Assembly: GCA_028702015.1 (NCBI GenBank)
Contig: JAQVPO010000045.1
Coordinates: 1 to 8,641 of the forward strand
Length of the DNA: 8,641 nt
Source: Synergistaceae bacterium
GTDB lineage: Bacteria > Synergistota > Synergistia > Synergistales > Synergistaceae
Reading direction: 5' to 3'
The notes beneath the pieces are model-generated. The model saw only the letters and a list, made by a program, of their open reading frames with translations, did not search any database and had not been told where the DNA came from. A program made the position numbers and the translations under genes. Below are positions 1 through 6,773 of this stretch, piece by piece (the first letter of the stretch is position 1; each line of letters begins with the position of its first letter).

Positions 1-92
1 ATATTTACTGCCTGCTGTTTTATTTTTCACGCCGATGGGATGTATTGTACAGAATAAAACCTAACTTCACAAGTGGTAGTCATATGTATATA
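1..92. other. Sequence downstream of recG, no gene seen
   Basis: This short stretch follows the recG stop codon on the minus strand. I see no start codon with a ribosome binding site and no strong GC-rich hairpin followed by a T-run. A 4-bp stem (ACTT-GTG-AAGT on the minus strand, near 67-77) is followed by TAGGTTTTATT, which is too weak to call a terminator. Transcription may continue into the next gene beyond the window. Confidence 0.5.
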
Positions 93-2159
93 TTATGCGT
101 CAAATGATACTTTAAAATCATTCTTCTGAAAAACATAAAGTTTTTTCATAAACTCAGGATCATTCAAAAGGAAGGTGGAATGAGAAATCAGCCATTCTGC
201 ATCTTCCTTGGCATATTTCAACAATTCACTGTCCCTAAAAATATCCGCCACTTTGAAACCTGCGGCCCCATGCTGTTTTAAGCCTAGGATCTTTCCCGGC
301 CCTCTCAAAAGGAAATCAGCTTCAGCAATTTTAAAGCCATCACTTACCTTCAGCATTACTTTGAGCCTTTCAGCCACATCATCCCCGGTTTTATTAACAA
401 ACAGAACACATACTCCGCGCCTGAATCCCCTGCCTATCCTGCCTCTCAGCTGATGCAGCTGAGAAAGGCCGTATCTCTCTGGAGATTCTATCACTACAAC
501 TGAAGCCTCAGGAACATCCAGACCAACTTCAAGAACTGTTGTTCCCACAAGCACCTTTGTTGTTCCATCCCTAAATTTCCCTAGTTCGCTATTTTTATCA
601 TTTCCTGACATTTGACCATGAATATAACCTATTCCCAAAGGCCCCAAATGTTTTTTTAAAAAAGCATATCTCTTACCAACGGACACGAGCTGATCTGCCA
701 TATCATCTTCCACCCTAGGACAGATCCAGTAGACCCTGCCGCCCGCTGCAGACTCATTTATTATAAATTGCATCAGGTCCCTTATCTTGGTCAAATCTAT
801 CAATCTGGTCTCGATTTTTTTTCTTCCTTCTGGTTTTTCGGTAATAAATGAAACATCCATATCACCGAACAGACAGACAGCAACCGTTCTTGGAATAGGC
901 GTCGCCGACATCATTAAAAGATGAGGATTTTTCCCTCTGCTCAGCATTTCTCCTCTTTGCATCACCCCAAACCGCTGCTGCTCATCTATTATGACAATTC
1001 CTAAATTATCGAACTCTACACCTTCCTGTATCATTGCATGTGTTCCTACAACGACCTGAGCCTGTCCTGTCTTTATCGATCTTATCAGATGGATCCTTTC
1101 CGGTCTGCCTTGCCCACCCTTGAGCAGGACAGAGGTTATTCCGGCATGATGAAGGAGTTTTTGCGCCTGGGAGTAAAGCTGCTCTGCAAGGATCTCTGTT
1201 GGAGCCATCACAGCTGTCTGTATGCCTGCGTCAGCACCTGCGGCCGCAAGACCAAGTGCTATGACAGTTTTGCCTGAACCGACATCGCCCTGCAACAGGC
1301 GTGACATGGGATGTCCATCCTTGGTGTCTTTAAATACCTGTGTAAAAACCGCTTTTTGAGAATCCGTTAGTTCAAAGGGCAGGGACTCAATGAATTTTAA
1401 AAAACTTGATCCCGTTGGCTTGATTTTTGCTGCTTCATTAGATTTTTTCAGCCTTTCTCTTCTTAGGATCAGAGATATCTGAAGAAAATAAAACTCTTCG
1501 TAGGCGAGTCTTTTACGGGAAGCTTGCCAGTGTTCTTCTGAATCAGGCCTGTGCATTCCAATGATGGCTTCCCTTATTCCCAGTAACCCCCTTTTTTCTA
1601 TAATGCTGTCAGGAATATATTCAGATACAAGAGGAATATTTTCTTCTAAAATTCTGGACATCAGCGTCTGCAACCACCTGGCAGACAAACCGGACGTCGA
1701 TGGATAAACTGGTACTATACCTGTAAATTTATCGACATCTGAACTATTTTTTAATACTTCAAAATCTGGATTTGAAAATTCTATCTTGCCATTACCAAAA
1801 GAAGGATGTCCGGAAATAGCTATCGGCGTCCCTTGTTTTAATATATTATCAAGGCCTTTTCTGTTGAACCAGACTATTGATACAGTACCTGTGCCGTCTT
1901 TCGCTTCACACAGACAGATGTAAGTGCCGCTCCTGAAGCTTCTTTTGGAACTGACGCTTATTATCCTCGCAATTACTACCGAACTCTCATTCTCCCGAAG
2001 TTCAGAAATCTTACGTATTTCTCTCCGATCCACATATTTTCGCGGGAAAAACCAGAGAGCATCGTTTATCGTAAAAATGCCCAATTTCTCCAAAAGCCTG
2101 GCTCTGCCAGGCCCTATACCCTTGATATTTGTAACCGGCCTGTAGATATCTCCTGTCAC
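93..2159 (-). CDS. recG: ATP-dependent DNA helicase RecG
   Basis: RecG is a cytosolic double-stranded-DNA translocase that remodels stalled replication forks and branch-migrates Holliday junctions. The 688 residues match the family's usual length. A helix-hairpin-helix-like N-terminus (NIKGIGPGRARLLEKLGI, 11-28) leads into the wedge/OB-fold (about 55-150), which grips the branched DNA. The helicase core shows Walker A GDVGSGKT (291-298), the Walker B/motif II box DEQQRFGV (392-399), motif III SATPIPRT (418-425), VGTTVLEVGLDVP (538-550) and motif VI QLHQLRGRIGRG (567-578). DFLLRGPG (615-622) is the C-terminal RecG signature. The box reads DEQQ where E. coli and B. subtilis RecG have DEQH. The GTG start is the only start codon before an in-frame stop upstream; an AGGGG lies 16 bases upstream, which is long spacing. 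The start is 7 bases after the divIVA stop, so the two genes are probably cotranscribed. Confidence 0.98.
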   Translation of the reverse strand: MTGDIYRPVTNIKGIGPGRARLLEKLGIFTINDALWFFPRKYVDRREIRKISELRENESSVVIARIISVSSKRSFRSGTYICLCEAKDGTGTVSIVWFNRKGLDNILKQGTPIAISGHPSFGNGKIEFSNPDFEVLKNSSDVDKFTGIVPVYPSTSGLSARWLQTLMSRILEENIPLVSEYIPDSIIEKRGLLGIREAIIGMHRPDSEEHWQASRKRLAYEEFYFLQISLILRRERLKKSNEAAKIKPTGSSFLKFIESLPFELTDSQKAVFTQVFKDTKDGHPMSRLLQGDVGSGKTVIALGLAAAGADAGIQTAVMAPTEILAEQLYSQAQKLLHHAGITSVLLKGGQGRPERIHLIRSIKTGQAQVVVGTHAMIQEGVEFDNLGIVIIDEQQRFGVMQRGEMLSRGKNPHLLMMSATPIPRTVAVCLFGDMDVSFITEKPEGRKKIETRLIDLTKIRDLMQFIINESAAGGRVYWICPRVEDDMADQLVSVGKRYAFLKKHLGPLGIGYIHGQMSGNDKNSELGKFRDGTTKVLVGTTVLEVGLDVPEASVVVIESPERYGLSQLHQLRGRIGRGFRRGVCVLFVNKTGDDVAERLKVMLKVSDGFKIAEADFLLRGPGKILGLKQHGAAGFKVADIFRDSELLKYAKEDAEWLISHSTFLLNDPEFMKKLYVFQKNDFKVSFDA

Positions 2160-2166
2160 GGATAGC

Positions 2167-2808
2167 TCAGTTGTTCCCCTCTCTGCCTGGGTCGTTTTCC
2201 ATTATTTCTTTTGGATTGACCCCAAGCATAGCATAGGCAGCTTCAAGATCGCCCTTGTCAACAGAAGAGACTGATTCCATTTCCATTTCATTTGGATAAT
2301 CATCTTTTGCCGGAACCTCTTCAAGGATAGAATTGACCGCTGAAGTGATAGTGGAAGAGTTTATGCTCTGATTAAGCATATTATCAAATTTTGCAAGCAA
2401 ACCCCTGAACTCCTGCTCGTAAAGATTTCTTACATTACGGATCTGTGAGACCCCGTCACGAAGACGCTCCGCCTCCTGGGCTGCATCCCTGCATATAATA
2501 TCTGCTTTTTCCCTTGCATCTGATATTATTTGTTCAGCTTGCGCCTGAGCACTTTTAACTTTTTCATCTGCGCTCTTCTGGGCCATAAGCAGAGCTTCAT
2601 GAAGCACATCTTTCATTCTCTCATACTCTGCAAGGCTTTCCTCTTTCAGATGCAGATCTCTCTCGAGATCTTTCGTTTTTTGAGCATATACCTGCAGTGT
2701 CTCTGCAACATTATCAAGAAATTCATCTACTTCTGCCGAATCATAACCTCGCATGCTTTTCTTGAAAGACTGGTTGACAACATCCAAAGATGTCAAAAGT
2801 TCCAGCAT
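2167..2808 (-). CDS. divIVA: DivIVA-family cell-pole/division protein
   Basis: DivIVA proteins form coiled-coil oligomers that bind strongly curved membrane at poles and septa and recruit division, chromosome-anchoring or wall-synthesis partners. The N-terminal lipid-binding domain is clear: LTSLDVVNQSFKKSMRGYD followed by AEVDEFLDNV. The pattern matches the SFRGYD loop of B. subtilis DivIVA, but Met occupies the position of the membrane-inserting Phe17, while the following Arg is kept. A long charged coiled coil rich in Ala, Glu, Lys and Gln runs from about residue 25 to 145, then an acidic, Ser-rich tail. I chose the ATG at 2808 (213 residues) over the ATG at 2820 (217), because AAGGATGGTGGG (2813-2824) lies 4 bases upstream of the former but overlaps the latter. 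The start also matches the family, which begins a few residues before L-T-x-x-D. recG follows 7 bases downstream. Confidence 0.93.
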   Translation of the reverse strand: MLELLTSLDVVNQSFKKSMRGYDSAEVDEFLDNVAETLQVYAQKTKDLERDLHLKEESLAEYERMKDVLHEALLMAQKSADEKVKSAQAQAEQIISDAREKADIICRDAAQEAERLRDGVSQIRNVRNLYEQEFRGLLAKFDNMLNQSINSSTITSAVNSILEEVPAKDDYPNEMEMESVSSVDKGDLEAAYAMLGVNPKEIMENDPGREGNN

Positions 2809-2886
2809 AAAACCCACCATCCTTATTGAAAATAAAAGCTCTATAAATCAAATCGATATATTTTATAAAAATTTACCATGCTACCA

Positions 2887-2915
2887 ATTATACAAGAGAA
2901 CCCACATTTTAAACT
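2887..2915 (-). promoter_or_regulatory. Candidate divIVA-recG promoter
   Basis: On the minus strand a perfect TATAAT -10 box lies at 2892-2887, preceded directly by TTG. The region 16-17 bases upstream reads GTTTAA/AGTTTA, a poor -35 box. Transcription would start near 2880, leaving about 70 bases of leader before the divIVA ATG at 2808. It is the best match to a housekeeping promoter in this gap, but the DNA is AT-rich and TATAAT also occurs by chance. Confidence 0.4.
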
Positions 2916-2944
2916 CCTAAAGAAAAATACGTCCGCTCGTTTTT

Positions 2945-2972
2945 AAAAAAGGCCGTTTACCGTGGCCAAAAA
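2945..2972 (-). terminator. Weak hairpin plus T-run, possible terminator
   Basis: On the minus strand GGCC (2967-2964), a 9-base loop and GGCC (2954-2951) are followed at once by TTTTTT (2950-2945). The position between the ATP-grasp gene run and the divIVA promoter suits a rho-independent terminator. However, the stem is only 4 bp and is also preceded by TTTTT, so it would be a weak one. Confidence 0.25.
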
Positions 2973-3111
2973 TCGATAATAATAATAATTGTAATATGGC
3001 CTCACACAGCAAACATATCTGTCATAAAAGCAGTCAAACGTATTCTTTGTAAACTTCATAACCAAAGGGGCGTATTTTTAACAAAATCATTGCTAATCAT
3101 TGTTCAATATT

Positions 3112-3204
3112 CTATTTTCCGGATAGTTTCTGTACGTTTTTAAAAGGAGAAACGACCCTTACAAAGCACTTTGACCCAAAATCTGCCGGATCAGATAATT
3201 CCAT
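3112..3204 (-). CDS. Possible 30-residue peptide, coupled to ATP-grasp gene
   Basis: A short reading frame starts ATG one base after the TGA of the upstream ATP-grasp gene (TGA-T-ATG) and ends TAG at 3114-3112. The last codons of the ligase gene supply a well-placed Shine-Dalgarno, AAAGGA, 5 bases before the ATG, so translational coupling is plausible. The peptide begins MELSDPADFGSKCFVRVV and ends with VQKLSGK: one cysteine, mixed charge, no signal peptide and no membrane segment. Codon use resembles the neighbours. I do not recognise it. It could be a small accessory peptide, a substrate of one of the ATP-grasp enzymes, the remnant of a longer gene, or chance. It lacks the Thr/Asp/Glu-rich core typical of graspetide precursors, which argues against that class. 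Confidence 0.35.
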   Translation of the reverse strand: MELSDPADFGSKCFVRVVSPFKNVQKLSGK

Positions 3205-3205
3205 A

Positions 3206-4315
3206 TCATCCTTTATAATAGTTCGTTCCAGCATATTCTCTTCTTCTCTTTGCTTCTAATAAAAGCTTTTTGTAGATACCATTTTCAAAGGTCCCGCAAA
3301 GCGCCTGTATAATGTGAAAAGCAGGATTCCGTAAATTATACTCAATAAGTACTGGTGCTCCATCTTTATCAATAGCAATGTCCCACGCGATTAGTCCAAA
3401 GTAAGGAAGCTGAGGATGCAGTTTTTTGATAGATCTGACTGCCTTTTGGTAGAACTGGATAAGCACATTGGGGTCACTGATCATCTTTTCTGTGCCTTCA
3501 ACGATCCTTCCCGCCAAGTTAAGCCCCGGACCTGATATGGACCCATTTTCTTTTACACAAAAAGCAAAACCTCCCCCTGAGATATTGTCAACTACCGAGC
3601 CAGGCATACCAACTCTTAATATTGCCAACAATATATATACATCAACACCGTCAAACCAGCTCATGACCCTAAATGTATTCACAGAGGACTTGTTAAATTT
3701 TGAGAACGCATCATGTTGTTCAACTTTCTTTTGGATCAGATAATCAGAGGAATAGTCATCAAATATCAACAAAAACTCCTGTTTCAATGTATAAAGCCTG
3801 ATATTTTTACCCTTTCCTGAATCCAGTGTGGGTTTTGCTATAAGGGTTTCTTCTTTTTCAATAAGCTTAAAAGCTTCATGAATATCAATCCTGTTATAGC
3901 TGTTATCGTAGAATATCCCATTGATATTGCGGACTAAGGTATGGGGCGTTCCTATGCATTTAAACCGAAAACGGCTGTCATAATAGGCTTTATCTGCCCA
4001 CGCAAGTGATAACCTTGAATTATTAAATTGATTTAAAATCTGGTGGTTCATAACGCACTCTGGAACACAGGAAGGGGAAAAGATCCCTGTTACTTCATAA
4101 TACCAGCGGTGAAAATAATAATCATTTAGTACTAGCCCGTAATTTTTATACCAAGCATCTATTTCATCTTTCTGAGACTTGCTAAGCAAAGGAAGCAAAG
4201 CCCCGTCCTGATGTTTCAGCCCTTTTCTGAGTGAAGCTCTTTTTCTGTAATTTATATATATTTTTTTGACAGGCTGGAGTATCCTTTGAGGTGAAGACAA
4301 GCTACTTAGAGTCAT
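3206..4315 (-). CDS. ATP-grasp ligase, sugar-transfer-associated type (divergent)
   Basis: This is a soluble ATP-grasp protein of about 369 residues resembling the ATPgrasp_ST group (PF14397) found in surface-polysaccharide clusters. Visible motifs, counted from the ATG, are: the nucleotide-binding Lys in LIAKP (158-162), a glycine loop DSGKGKN (165-171), the hinge YLIQKKVEQH (192-201), SSVNTFRV (210-217), SVVDNISGGGFA (240-251), AWDIAID (310-316) and the metal-binding strand VLIEYNLRNP (322-331). The N-terminal third is basic (YRKRASLRKGLKH) and lacks catalytic motifs. Compared with its paralogue at 5564-6682 it lacks the HPDTG segment and ends the metal-binding strand with NLRNP rather than NSAQG, so its substrate probably differs. 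The start could be ATG 4315 or the TTG just before it at 4318; GGAGAGG lies 14 and 11 bases upstream respectively. The acyl acceptor is unknown. Confidence 0.85.
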   Translation of the reverse strand: MTLSSLSSPQRILQPVKKIYINYRKRASLRKGLKHQDGALLPLLSKSQKDEIDAWYKNYGLVLNDYYFHRWYYEVTGIFSPSCVPECVMNHQILNQFNNSRLSLAWADKAYYDSRFRFKCIGTPHTLVRNINGIFYDNSYNRIDIHEAFKLIEKEETLIAKPTLDSGKGKNIRLYTLKQEFLLIFDDYSSDYLIQKKVEQHDAFSKFNKSSVNTFRVMSWFDGVDVYILLAILRVGMPGSVVDNISGGGFAFCVKENGSISGPGLNLAGRIVEGTEKMISDPNVLIQFYQKAVRSIKKLHPQLPYFGLIAWDIAIDKDGAPVLIEYNLRNPAFHIIQALCGTFENGIYKKLLLEAKRRREYAGTNYYKG

Positions 4316-4395
4316 CAAACAGCATCGTTCCTCTCCGCTAGTATTTTAAGCATCTTTTAAGAGACAAAGACAGATTTCACTTAAAGCAAGAAATA

Positions 4396-5418
4396 CTATT
4401 CTGTAAGAGGAAAAACTTTTACAGCATCCTTGTATTTATGTGAAATCACTCCATATTTCTCCTTAAATATCTCCTGAGCCACTGACTCTTTCTTAATCCA
4501 TTTTACTATTGCCAAAGGGAGATCTGCTCCTGCAAGATGACTGAAGTAGTATCCCCCTCCAAACCTCGGATTCATTTCCAGCAAGTAAGGTGTGTCTCCT
4601 TCCATAAAAAGATCCACATCTAGATTACCTATGTGTCTGATCCTACCGCTTAAAAAAGATCCCAATTTCTTCAAAATGTCGCTGTCTATTACTTCTCCGC
4701 ACTCTGTAGAACCTGAACGCATTGAATATTTGATTTTAACTATTGAATTCCGGTAATTCGCGTTGAGGTCATTTATCACATCCATACCATATTCCTGTAC
4801 ATCAAGTTTCTGCTGTATCAGGACATTGTTATCATTAGGGCCATCTGTTTCATATCGGAGATCCGATGACATAATATTTTTACGGGTCTTTTTGAAAAAA
4901 GTCAGCAGCTCGTCCTCATCATCCGCTTCGAATATATACAATGAACCGTGCCCCCATCTAGGCTTAACTATCAAAGGGAATGAGATTATATTCTTCTCAA
5001 TATCATACAAAGCATCTTCCACCGAGAGATATGTCTTCGGAGTCCTGATATCATTCTTTAAACAAAAACCATAGGTTTGCCATTTGTCGCAGCATATTGA
5101 GACAGTATCTATATCTGAAACTAATACTTTTATTCCTGCTCTTTCAAAAAGACTTTTGTTGAGAGAAAGAGGCCTTAGATCTGCATCTGAGAAAGGTATC
5201 AGCGCCTCTATCTGATTTTCAGTGCAGTAATTCAACAGGAATGCAATGTAATTTTCTTCATGTGGTTTAGGAGAGACGATACTCACGTCAGCAAACTGGA
5301 ATACTGGCGACTTGCTGCTACTGACTGCTGCATGAAGACAGCCAATGCCATCGAGAGCTTTTTTAAAATACCGGAGCAAGCATACTGCGCTGCCGACTGA
5401 AGTAAGCAGTAAGTTCAT
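4396..5418 (-). CDS. ATP-grasp ligase, carbamoyl-phosphate-synthetase/PylC-like
   Basis: The 340-residue protein has the three-part layout of carboxylate-amine ligases. The N-terminal pre-ATP-grasp domain starts MNLLLTSVGSAVCLLRYF and carries PFSDADL (75-81). A linker holds DKWQTYGF (111-118) and TPKTYLS (126-132). The ATP-grasp domain has FPLIVKPRWGHGS (147-159), the hinge VLIQQKLDVQEYGMDV (199-214), GNLDVDLF (264-271) and the Mg-binding LLEMNPRFGGGYYFSHLAG (279-297). Proteins of this kind form amide bonds through an acyl-phosphate and often sit in capsule, peptide or antibiotic clusters. It is cytosolic, with no signal peptide. The start is well supported: GAGGTGA (5425-5431) ends 6 bases before the ATG. 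The gene lies between two sugar-transfer-type ATP-grasp genes, 77 bases before the next and 145 after the previous. The specific substrate cannot be read. Confidence 0.9.
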   Translation of the reverse strand: MNLLLTSVGSAVCLLRYFKKALDGIGCLHAAVSSSKSPVFQFADVSIVSPKPHEENYIAFLLNYCTENQIEALIPFSDADLRPLSLNKSLFERAGIKVLVSDIDTVSICCDKWQTYGFCLKNDIRTPKTYLSVEDALYDIEKNIISFPLIVKPRWGHGSLYIFEADDEDELLTFFKKTRKNIMSSDLRYETDGPNDNNVLIQQKLDVQEYGMDVINDLNANYRNSIVKIKYSMRSGSTECGEVIDSDILKKLGSFLSGRIRHIGNLDVDLFMEGDTPYLLEMNPRFGGGYYFSHLAGADLPLAIVKWIKKESVAQEIFKEKYGVISHKYKDAVKVFPLTE

Positions 5419-5529
5419 TTGCTCTCACCTCTTTATGTATATTTAAAATAAGAATCAAATATAACCTGCTAGAAATTCCAATCGTTTATGTTCACACAGA
5501 CGGAAGGTTATTGTTGACTGTAAGTTATA

Positions 5530-5559
5530 TTCAGTAATTATAAATATATTTTTACTGAA
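5530..5559. repeat. 8-bp perfect inverted repeat between ligase genes
   Basis: TTCAGTAA (5530-5537) and TTACTGAA (5552-5559) are exact reverse complements around a 14-base AT-only spacer. The element lies immediately past the stop of the 5564-6682 gene. On the minus strand it is not followed by a T-run, so it is not a standard terminator. It could be an mRNA-end hairpin or an operator. A TATAAT on the minus strand overlaps one arm (5542-5537) but no -35 box matches it. Confidence 0.4.
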
Positions 5560-5563
5560 GCAG

Positions 5564-6682
5564 CTAAAAACCGTTTTGTGATCTTATTCCCTTTCTTTTC
5601 AGCAATCTGGAGAAATACCCCCTCAGCCTTTCATCCCATTCATTAGTTGTCCTGTTAAGCCCCTGAGCTGAGTTTATTTCAATAATTTTAAAGCCATCAG
5701 CAGTTACAGCAACATCAAACCCCATATATTCGATCTGCGGGATATGCCTGCATATTTTTAATATTCCATCCTGAAGAAGCTGCCAGTTTGGCATAATACC
5801 TTCCAGTCTCATCCCGGTATCAGGATGCACAGTATGCTTAAGAAATTCTTTGTTTTTTGTGATCTCGAACCCTCCGTTGAAGTATCCAGTTTTTATGTTG
5901 ATCCAGCAGCTGATACCCCCAGAGGATATATTGTCTACAAAACCTGACCGTTTTGTACCGAATTTGATGGCCCCCTCTCCAATGAACGGATCATCTCCGT
6001 TCTCGTTTACTACCTTCAGTCTTATCGTGTTAAGAGAACAGGGATAGATTCTTTTTAATTCTTCATGCATCTCTACGTATTCGGTAATTATAAAACCGTT
6101 CTTTGAGAGCAGCAGTTCACATATTCCATTTTCATCAATCTCTTTGTCGTTTACCGTATATCGTAACGATTTAAATCCTAGTTTAGTAAAGCCTGAGCCA
6201 AATGCCCCTGAGACAGGCTTTAAGGCCAGTTGCTCTTTTGCCTTAAGCAGCTTTAAAATACTTCCTATATCAGATGATAATCCATCAGGACAATCCATTA
6301 GTTTAAGAATTTTGTTAGGATTTCCCTTTAATAAATGGAAATAATATTCCGGCATGCAGTCGCTGTATTTTGACAGGACATATTTGGTTGTAAGTTTGTC
6401 ATCTATCCAGAAAACAAACTTACCATTGATTGGAAATAATCTCATATAATCATAGTCTGACAGGAACCTGCTCAAGTTTTTGCTGTTGAGTCCAACCTGA
6501 TCTATCCTTCTCGAAAGGAATCCATGTCTGTATGCCCAGATTTTTTGACCTGCAGAGCAGGTTTTATTCCGTTTTGCATCCCTGTAGATCATCATTATCC
6601 ATTTTCTCTGATATTTGAGCTTAATATTATTTTTTATCCGTCTATACTTTTCTTCTCCCAGCATGGTTTTGATACTGCACAT
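5564..6682 (-). CDS. ATP-grasp ligase, sugar-transfer-associated type
   Basis: This 372-residue soluble protein matches the ATPgrasp_ST pattern (PF14397) well. Before the catalytic domain is a family-typical segment FLSDYDYMRLFPINGKFVFW followed by IDDKLTTKYVLSKY (about 73-106). Motifs counted from ATG 6682 are: ALKPVSGAFGSGF (153-165, nucleotide Lys and glycine loop), the hinge ITEYVEMH (199-206), CSLNTIRL (215-222), SGFVDNISSGGIS (246-258), HPDTG (286-290), GFDVAV (321-326) and the metal-binding IIEINSAQG (333-341). The reading frame extends upstream to a TTG at 6748, but only the ATG at 6682 has a good Shine-Dalgarno (GGAGG at 6690-6694, 7 bases away); ATG 6688 is too close to it. Proteins of this group accompany glycosyltransferases in capsule-type loci and are thought to link an amino acid or similar carboxylate to a sugar precursor. 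That role is inferred here from family and context. Confidence 0.9.
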   Translation of the reverse strand: MCSIKTMLGEEKYRRIKNNIKLKYQRKWIMMIYRDAKRNKTCSAGQKIWAYRHGFLSRRIDQVGLNSKNLSRFLSDYDYMRLFPINGKFVFWIDDKLTTKYVLSKYSDCMPEYYFHLLKGNPNKILKLMDCPDGLSSDIGSILKLLKAKEQLALKPVSGAFGSGFTKLGFKSLRYTVNDKEIDENGICELLLSKNGFIITEYVEMHEELKRIYPCSLNTIRLKVVNENGDDPFIGEGAIKFGTKRSGFVDNISSGGISCWINIKTGYFNGGFEITKNKEFLKHTVHPDTGMRLEGIMPNWQLLQDGILKICRHIPQIEYMGFDVAVTADGFKIIEINSAQGLNRTTNEWDERLRGYFSRLLKRKGIRSQNGF

Positions 6683-6773
6683 ACTCATCCCTCCATAAAG
6701 ATTCTTCTGCTGCATAAGCTCTCTTCTTATTAGGCTCAGGACATACAAATGGAATACACCTAGTTACAGTAAA

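Larger units (their letters stand above)
2821..3111. other. Gene-poor gap between ligase cluster and divIVA
   Basis: This AT-rich stretch holds the candidate divIVA promoter, the weak hairpin and a short ATA/TAT trinucleotide run near 2976-2989. A 38-codon minus-strand reading frame at 3059-2943 is Tyr/Cys-rich because of that trinucleotide run and has no ribosome binding site, so I do not call it. I recognise no gene remnant with confidence. It marks the change from a surface-polymer/ligase locus to housekeeping genes. Confidence 0.6.

Noticed and set aside
208..453. Plus-strand frames opposite recG (also 1038-1277 and 1924-2145)
   Set aside because: They are antisense to a clear recG gene with intact motifs, have low-complexity translations and no recognisable domain.
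2943..3059. Minus-strand 38-codon Tyr/Cys-rich frame (MKFTKNTFDCFYDRYVCCV at its start)
   Set aside because: No Shine-Dalgarno precedes it, and the Tyr run comes from a short ATT/TAT trinucleotide repeat. It also runs through the candidate terminator hairpin.
4763..5074. Plus-strand 103-codon frame opposite the PylC-like ligase gene
   Set aside because: The Ser-rich run is the reverse reading of Asp/Glu codons of the ligase; no domain and no ribosome binding site.
5514..5542. Plus-strand TTGACT with a 17-base spacer to an AT-rich hexamer (ATTATA)
   Set aside because: The second hexamer is a poor -10 box, and it would drive transcription only antisense to the ligase genes, where no gene is seen.
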